Below are positions 41,067-45,505 of a DNA stretch of 45,505 nt, piece by piece. A program made the translations under genes and the position numbers. Within the stretch, counting starts at the first letter, position 1; each line of letters opens with the position of its first letter. Below the pieces are notes generated by a model that was not told where the DNA came from, did no database searches, and worked only from the letters and a program-made list of their open reading frames with translations. Origin of the DNA: Clostridia bacterium (GTDB taxonomy: Bacteria; Bacillota; Clostridia; Christensenellales; Aristaeellaceae); the NCBI GenBank assembly GCA_017523615.1, contig JAFWWK010000134.1, forward strand, positions 1 to 45,505. Direction: 5' to 3'.

Positions 41067-41095
41067 TTTTTTACAGGCACACGGCATTGTATAAT
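41067..41095 (+). promoter_or_regulatory. Possible promoter of the opp operon
   Basis: TATAAT at 41090-41095, about 95 bp before the first gene, with a weak T-rich -35 (41067-41072) 17 bp upstream. The stretch from 40988 to 41190 has otherwise only T-rich runs and no gene. Confidence 0.4.
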
Positions 41096-41190
41096 AGCAC
41101 GGTTCGATCCCTGTTTTGTTTGGGGTACCGTATCCGGAAAAACAGGCGGCGTTCCTTTTTCCGCCGCCCGTCGACACGCGAGGTTGGCCT

Positions 41191-42120
41191 ATGAGCTCTA
41201 AAATGATGTTTTATGTCCTTAAAAGGGTCCTGCTGGCTGTAGTGACGATCTGGATCGTCATTACAGTGACTTTTTTTGTCATGCACGCCGTTCCCGGCGG
41301 CCCCTTCGTGGGTGAAAAAGCCATATCAAAAGAAGCTCAGGCTGCCCTGGAAGCCAAATACGGCCTGGACAAGCCCCTGATGGAACAGTATGTGACCTAC
41401 CTTAAGGACATCGTGACCCGCTTTGATTTCGGGCCTTCCCTCAAGCAGCGCGGACGTCAGGTGATCGACATCATTATGGATGGCATGAGGACCAGCGCCA
41501 AGCTGGGCATTATCGCCGCTTTTTCTGCCGGCATCGTCGGCATCGTCCTGGGGGCGGTCGCCGCCATCCGCCGCAACACTTTCGTCGACAAGGTGATCAT
41601 GGTCTTCACCACGGCTTTCGTATCAATGCCGTCCTTTATCATGGGCACGCTGTTGCTGATCCTGTTTTCCGTCCGGCTGGGATGGCTCCCGGCCAACGGC
41701 GCGGCCCAGGGCGGCCTGGTGCTACCCGTCATCACCCTGGCCCTCTATCCGATGAGCTACATCACGCGCCTGACCCGCTCCTCGATGCTGGACGTCCTGG
41801 GCCAGGATTACATCCGCACGGCCCGTTCCAAGGGCGTATCCAAACCGAAGATCATTTTCGGCCATGCCCTTAAAAATTCCCTGATCCCGGTCATCACCTA
41901 TTTCGGACCGATGCTGGCCTTCATCGTAACGGGCTCCATGGTAGTGGAGCAGATCTTTGCCGTACCGGGCATCGGGCGGCAGTTTGTATCCAGCATCACC
42001 AACCGCGATTACACCATGATCATGGGGACCACCATTTTCCTCGCTTCCCTGATCGTGATCATGAACCTTGTGAGCGACCTGCTTTACAAGGTCGTAGATC
42101 CCCGCATCGAATTTGACTGA
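41191..42120 (+). CDS. oppB: Oligopeptide/dipeptide ABC transporter permease, OppB/DppB type
   Basis: A 309-residue permease with about six helices. The N-terminal helix (YVLKRVLLAVVTIWIVITVTFFVMHAVPGGPF) and the cytoplasmic EAA-like loop YIRTARSKGVSKPKIIFGHALKNSLIPVI are typical of OppB. It forms the membrane channel with the next gene product. The ATG at 41191 follows GAGG by 9 bases; the upstream open frame starts inside the leader. Opp, Dpp and glutathione/nickel importers cannot be told apart here. Confidence 0.88.
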   Translation: MSSKMMFYVLKRVLLAVVTIWIVITVTFFVMHAVPGGPFVGEKAISKEAQAALEAKYGLDKPLMEQYVTYLKDIVTRFDFGPSLKQRGRQVIDIIMDGMRTSAKLGIIAAFSAGIVGIVLGAVAAIRRNTFVDKVIMVFTTAFVSMPSFIMGTLLLILFSVRLGWLPANGAAQGGLVLPVITLALYPMSYITRLTRSSMLDVLGQDYIRTARSKGVSKPKIIFGHALKNSLIPVITYFGPMLAFIVTGSMVVEQIFAVPGIGRQFVSSITNRDYTMIMGTTIFLASLIVIMNLVSDLLYKVVDPRIEFD

Positions 42121-42136
42121 CGGAGGCAGCAGCCCT

Positions 42137-43195
42137 ATGACCGATCTTCGCAAGCCCTTCTCCCTGCAGCTGGACCCGGACGCGTTCCGTCCCGCGACGA
42201 ACGAGGAAAAAGAATACATCTCTCGCATGCGTCCTTCCAGCACCTTTTTCCGTGACGGCTGCAAGCGCCTTGTCCGCAACAAGGTGGCTCTCGTTTCCCT
42301 AATCATCATTATCGTCGTCACCCTGTCCAGCATCATCCTTCCCTATGTGTGGCCCTATTCCTATGACAAAATGCTGGGCGTGCGTCCCGGGAAGCCGGTG
42401 GACAGCTCCTTCAACAACCTGGCGCCCTTTACCTTTGGCAAAACGGAGCTTAAAAACATCGAAAAGGGCGAAAAGGTCTTCCCCCATATTTTCGGCACCG
42501 ACGCCCACGGCCGTGATTATTTCATCCGGGTGGTCTACGGTACCAGGATCTCCCTGGCTGTCGGATTTTTCGCTTCGATCATCGTGCTGATCATCGGCAT
42601 GTCCATCGGCGCCGTCGCCGGATATTTCGGCGGCAAGGTGGACATCATCATCATGCGGGTGGTGGATATCATCTATTCCCTGCCGGATATGCTGGTCATC
42701 ATCCTGCTGTCGGTGGTCCTGGGAAAAACGCTCTCGGTGGAAAACACCATCTTTGAAAAGATCGGCTCCAACATCATATCGATGTTCATCGTCTTTGGCC
42801 TGCTTTACTGGGTCAGCATGGCCCGCCTCATCCGCGGACAGATCCTTTCCCTCAGGCAGCAGGAATACGTCCTGTCCGCCCAGGCCACAGGCGCCGGCGG
42901 CAGGTGGATCATCCGCAAACACCTTCTTCCCAACTGCATCTCGGTGATCATCATTTCCACCGCCCTGCAGATCCCCAACGCCATATTTACGGAAAGCTTC
43001 CTTTCCTTCCTGGGCCTGGGTGTCAACGCCCCGATGCCCTCCCTGGGTTCTCTGGCGTCGGACGCTCTGAACGGCATCACTTCCTATACATACCGGCTGA
43101 TCATCCCCGCGATGGTCATATGCCTGGTGGTGCTGTCCCTGAACCTGTTCGGCGACGGCCTTCGGGACGCTTTCGATCCCAAGCTCAACGCCTGA
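42137..43195 (+). CDS. oppC: Oligopeptide/dipeptide ABC transporter permease, OppC/DppC type
   Basis: A 352-residue permease, partner of OppB. A long polar N-terminus is followed by the first helix (VALVSLIIIIVVTLSSIILPYVW). The family-specific loop HIFGTDAHGRDYFIRVVYGTRISL and the EAA loop YVLSAQATGAGGRWIIRKHLLPN are present. The ATG at 42137 follows GGAGG by 10 bases and lies 16 bp after the oppB stop. Confidence 0.88.
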   Translation: MTDLRKPFSLQLDPDAFRPATNEEKEYISRMRPSSTFFRDGCKRLVRNKVALVSLIIIIVVTLSSIILPYVWPYSYDKMLGVRPGKPVDSSFNNLAPFTFGKTELKNIEKGEKVFPHIFGTDAHGRDYFIRVVYGTRISLAVGFFASIIVLIIGMSIGAVAGYFGGKVDIIIMRVVDIIYSLPDMLVIILLSVVLGKTLSVENTIFEKIGSNIISMFIVFGLLYWVSMARLIRGQILSLRQQEYVLSAQATGAGGRWIIRKHLLPNCISVIIISTALQIPNAIFTESFLSFLGLGVNAPMPSLGSLASDALNGITSYTYRLIIPAMVICLVVLSLNLFGDGLRDAFDPKLNA

Positions 43196-43230
43196 TATCC
43201 CCGAAATCTCTGAAAGGTCCATGATCGATT

Positions 43231-44235
43231 ATGGCATTGCTTGAAGTAAAAGACCTGCGCACCTCCTTTTTTACCGACGCCGGGGAAGTCAAGGCGGTAG
43301 ACGGCGTTTCCTTTGAACTGGACCGCGGACGCGTGCTGGGCATCGTAGGCGAATCCGGCTCCGGTAAATCTGTGACTGCCTATTCCATCATGCAGATCCT
43401 CGCCCCCACCGGCCGGATCGTCGGCGGAAGCATCCGCTTTGACGGGCAGGAGCTGATCGGCGCCGACGAAAACCACATGCGCAGGATCCGCGGCAACAAG
43501 ATCTCCATTATTTTTCAGGATCCGATGACCTCGCTTAACCCTACCTATACCATCGGCCACCAGCTGATGGAGGCGATCCTCCTGCATACCGGACGAAATA
43601 AGACGGAAGCCCGGGACAGGGCCCTGGAGATGCTGACTCTTGTCAACGTCAACGAACCTCACAAGCGCCTGAGGCAGTACCCCTTCGAGCTTTCCGGCGG
43701 CATGCGGCAGCGGGTCATGATCGCCATGGCCTTGGCCTGCGAGCCCGACATCCTGATCGCCGATGAACCGACCACCGCCCTGGACGTGACCATTCAGGCA
43801 CAGATCCTTGAATTGATGCAGGATCTGCAGAAAAAACTGGGCATGGCGATCATCATGATCACGCATGACCTTGGAGTGGTGGCCCAAATGTGCGACGAGG
43901 TGATCGTCATGTATGCCGGCGCTGTATGCGAACGCGGTACTGCCGACGAGATCTTTTATACCCCGGCCCATGAGTATACCAAGGGCCTGATGCGTTCCAT
44001 TCCCCGGGACGAAAATAACGGCCAGCGGCTCAAACCCATCACCGGCACGCCCATTGATCTTCTGAACATGCCCAAGGGCTGTCCGTTTGCCCCCCGCTGC
44101 GAAAACGCCATGAAAGTCTGCCTGACTCAGCGGCCCGGGATCCTGGATCTTGGCGGAAACCATATCTCCGCCTGCTGGATGAATTACAAAGAATCCGCCG
44201 CGGCGTGCGCGGCCCCGGAAGGGGATAAAGCATGA
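43231..44235 (+). CDS. oppD: Oligopeptide/dipeptide ABC transporter ATPase, OppD/DppD type
   Basis: A 334-residue ATPase that powers peptide import from the cytoplasmic side. Walker A GESGSGKS is at 40-47, the signature [15 protein letters not shown] near 160, Walker [13 protein letters not shown], then the H-loop THDLG. The C-terminal oligopeptide domain with [15 protein letters not shown] carries the Cys cluster that often binds an iron-sulfur cluster in Opp/Dpp ATPases. The ribosome binding site is weak (AAAGG, 13 bases upstream). Its stop overlaps the next start by 4 bp. Confidence 0.92.
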   Translation: MALLEVKDLRTSFFTDAGEVKAVDGVSFELDRGRVLGIVGESGSGKSVTAYSIMQILAPTGRIVGGSIRFDGQELIGADENHMRRIRGNKISIIFQDPMTSLNPTYTIGHQLMEAILLHTGRNKTEARDRALEMLTLVNVNEPHKRLRQYPFELSGGMRQRVMIAMALACEPDILIADEPTTALDVTIQAQILELMQDLQKKLGMAIIMITHDLGVVAQMCDEVIVMYAGAVCERGTADEIFYTPAHEYTKGLMRSIPRDENNGQRLKPITGTPIDLLNMPKGCPFAPRCENAMKVCLTQRPGILDLGGNHISACWMNYKESAAACAAPEGDKA

Positions 44236-45221
44236 ATGTGAATCTTTCCAAAAAACAGGATCTGGTCGAGGTCCGCGGCCTGAAGGAATATTTTGATATC
44301 AACATGGGCTTTTTCCGCACCCGCCCCCTGAAGGCAGTGGACGATGTATCCTTCTCCATCCGCCGGGGCGAGACCCTCGGCCTGGTGGGCGAATCCGGAT
44401 GCGGCAAGACCACCGTGGGGCGCACCATACTGCACCTGTACAAGCCCACCGCAGGAACGGTGATCTATGACGGCATGGAGATCAAGGATTCCCGCTCGCT
44501 GAAGGAATTCCGCAAAAAGGCCACCATGGTGTTTCAGGACCCCTATTCCTCCCTGAACCCCAGGATGACCGTATCCGATATCGTTGCGGAACCCCTGGAT
44601 GTGCATCACCTGTACGGCAGCAAAAAGGAACGGGAGGAAAGGGTACTGGAGCTCCTCTCCCTGGTGGGCCTCAACAGCGAGCACGCTTCACGGTACGCCC
44701 ATGAATTTTCCGGCGGCCAGCGGCAGCGCATCGGCATCGCCCGGGCGCTGGCGGTCAACCCCGAATTTATCGTTTGCGACGAGCCTGTTTCCGCCCTGGA
44801 CGTATCCATTCAGGCGCAGGTCATCAACATGTTCGACGATCTCCAGGACCGCCTTGGACTCACCTACCTGTTCATCGCCCACGATCTTCTGGTCGTCCGC
44901 CATATCTCGGACCGGATCGCCGTGATGTACCTGGGCAAAATGGTGGAGCTGGCCTCCGCAGAGGAGATCTACCGCCGTCCGCTGCATCCCTATTCACAGT
45001 CGCTGCTCAGCGCGGTGCCCATGCCCGATCCCAGGACGGCCCGTGCCAATAAACGCATCGTCCTCACCGGCGACATTCCCAGTCCCCTGAACGCTCCTTC
45101 GGGATGCCCTTTCCGGACCCGCTGCCGTTTTGCCAAGGATCGCTGCGCCGAATCAATGCCCCCCTTTGAGGAAGTGGAAAAAGGGCACTTTGTTGCCTGC
45201 CACCGCATCGGGGAGATATGA
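44232..45221 (+). CDS. oppF: Oligopeptide/dipeptide ABC transporter ATPase, OppF/DppF type
   Basis: A 329-residue ATPase, partner of OppD. Walker A GESGCGKT is at 53-60, the signature [16 protein letters not shown], Walker [14 protein letters not shown], and the H-loop [12 protein letters not shown]. The C-terminal [15 protein letters not shown] cluster is present. Translation is coupled to oppD through an ATGA overlap. A palindrome and hairpin lie between this gene and the binding-protein gene. Confidence 0.93.
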   Translation: MNVNLSKKQDLVEVRGLKEYFDINMGFFRTRPLKAVDDVSFSIRRGETLGLVGESGCGKTTVGRTILHLYKPTAGTVIYDGMEIKDSRSLKEFRKKATMVFQDPYSSLNPRMTVSDIVAEPLDVHHLYGSKKEREERVLELLSLVGLNSEHASRYAHEFSGGQRQRIGIARALAVNPEFIVCDEPVSALDVSIQAQVINMFDDLQDRLGLTYLFIAHDLLVVRHISDRIAVMYLGKMVELASAEEIYRRPLHPYSQSLLSAVPMPDPRTARANKRIVLTGDIPSPLNAPSGCPFRTRCRFAKDRCAESMPPFEEVEKGHFVACHRIGEI

Positions 45222-45240
45222 TCCCCGACCCGTTTCAACA

Positions 45241-45258
45241 ATGCGCACGCGCATTTTT
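45241..45258 (+). terminator. Weak terminator-like hairpin between oppF and oppA
   Basis: ATGCG/CGCAT (45241-45254) with a 4-nt loop followed by five T. The stem is short, so at most it attenuates the transcript. Confidence 0.35.
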
Positions 45259-45276
45259 GAAAAATATATTTTTCAA
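45257..45276. promoter_or_regulatory. Perfect 20-bp palindrome just before the oppA ribosome binding site
   Basis: TTGAAAAATATATTTTTCAA is a perfect inverted repeat. It ends inside AAGGAGG (45275-45281). It could be a protein operator, or in RNA a hairpin (7-bp stem, 6-nt loop) that affects access to the ribosome binding site or mRNA cleavage before oppA. Confidence 0.5.
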
Positions 45277-45292
45277 GGAGGAACCCTATCCT

Positions 45293-45505
45293 ATGAAGAA
45301 GCTGCTTGCGCTCGTTCTGGCGCTGGTGATGGCTCTGTCCTGCGCCGCCATGGCGTCCGCTGAAGAAGGCAAGACCACCATCAATGTCTGCATCGCTTCC
45401 GAACCCGACACCCTCGACCCGGCCCTGAACTCCGCTGTCGACGGCGCCACCATGATCGCCCATCTGTTCACCGGCCTTGCCGCCTGGGAACAGGATGAAA
45501 ACGGC
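45293..45505 (+). CDS. oppA: Oligopeptide/dipeptide-binding protein, N-terminal part (runs off the window)
   Basis: 71 codons in frame to the window edge. A signal peptide with core ALVLALVMALSCAAMASA is followed by the mature start TTINVCIASEPDTLDPALNS, the characteristic EPxTLDP opening of family 5 (SBP_bac_5) peptide receptors. The Cys at residue 17 (MALSC) is not a convincing lipobox, so cleavage after ASA is also possible. AAGGAGG (45275-45281) lies 11 bases before the ATG. It completes the oppBCDF-A order. Confidence 0.85.
   Translation, partial: MKKLLALVLALVMALSCAAMASAEEGKTTINVCIASEPDTLDPALNSAVDGATMIAHLFTGLAAWEQDENG

Overview
The window looks like the chromosome of an anaerobic, carbohydrate-degrading member of the Bacillota (probably a gut or rumen Clostridia). 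The basis is strong AGGAGG-type ribosome binding sites, sigma-A-like promoters, a desulfoferrodoxin-type superoxide reductase, YolD plus Y-family polymerase, Lpl/Ytc-type sugar ABC transporters, and many plant-polysaccharide enzymes. No rRNA, CRISPR array or insertion sequence was seen. The lineage is inferred from gene content, not from a marker gene.

Layout. 1-3.3 kb: the C-terminal end of a 32-residue-repeat surface-type protein, a PfkB/KDG-type sugar kinase and an amidohydrolase. 3.3-5.5 kb: a decayed patch with a tyrosine recombinase broken at a C7 tract, a multiply frameshifted remnant of an MFS transporter, and an intact tRNA-Ala(GGC) with its own promoter and terminator. 5.6-7.5 kb: a secreted GH16 beta-glucanase and an alpha/beta hydrolase. 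7.8-15.2 kb (minus strand): a pectin-side-chain style operon encoding two Lpl-type permeases, a solute-binding protein, a GH105 unsaturated glucuronyl/galacturonyl hydrolase and a GH112 galactoside phosphorylase, followed by a separately promoted superoxide reductase. 15.4-17.1 kb: an aldo/keto reductase and a small lipoprotein. 17.2-21.0 kb: a GH43 enzyme with a secreted LRR protein, a divergent esterase, and an AraC regulator. 21.2-22.9 kb: a secreted LRR/caspase-like protein with an EF-hand loop, and a DUF6508-like protein. 23.2-28.0 kb (minus strand): amylosucrase, metF and a GH120 beta-xylosidase. 28.2-35.3 kb: a WG-repeat/FMN-binding exported protein, then a minus-strand operon (U32/TrhP-like, CoA-transferase, MATE, small membrane protein), then an AEC transporter. 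35.4-38.2 kb: GH51 arabinofuranosidase, a zinc-ribbon-like small protein and a LysR regulator. 38.2-41.0 kb: Y-family polymerase plus YolD, and a divergent Crp/Fnr regulator. 41.2-45.5 kb: an Opp/Dpp-type peptide ABC operon running off the right edge.

How it fits together. GH43, GH51, GH120 and the esterase match breakdown of arabinoxylan oligomers. GH105 plus GH112 next to a sugar importer match salvage of rhamnogalacturonan-I fragments, where a galactosyl-rhamnose phosphorylase would fit. GH16 attacks beta-1,3(1,4)-glucan, and amylosucrase handles sucrose.

The most unusual non-coding signal is a 150-bp structured repeat present twice (7558-7708 and 23031-23180). Both copies keep several hairpins, with paired changes between copies, and both carry three segments that could form two mutually exclusive helices.
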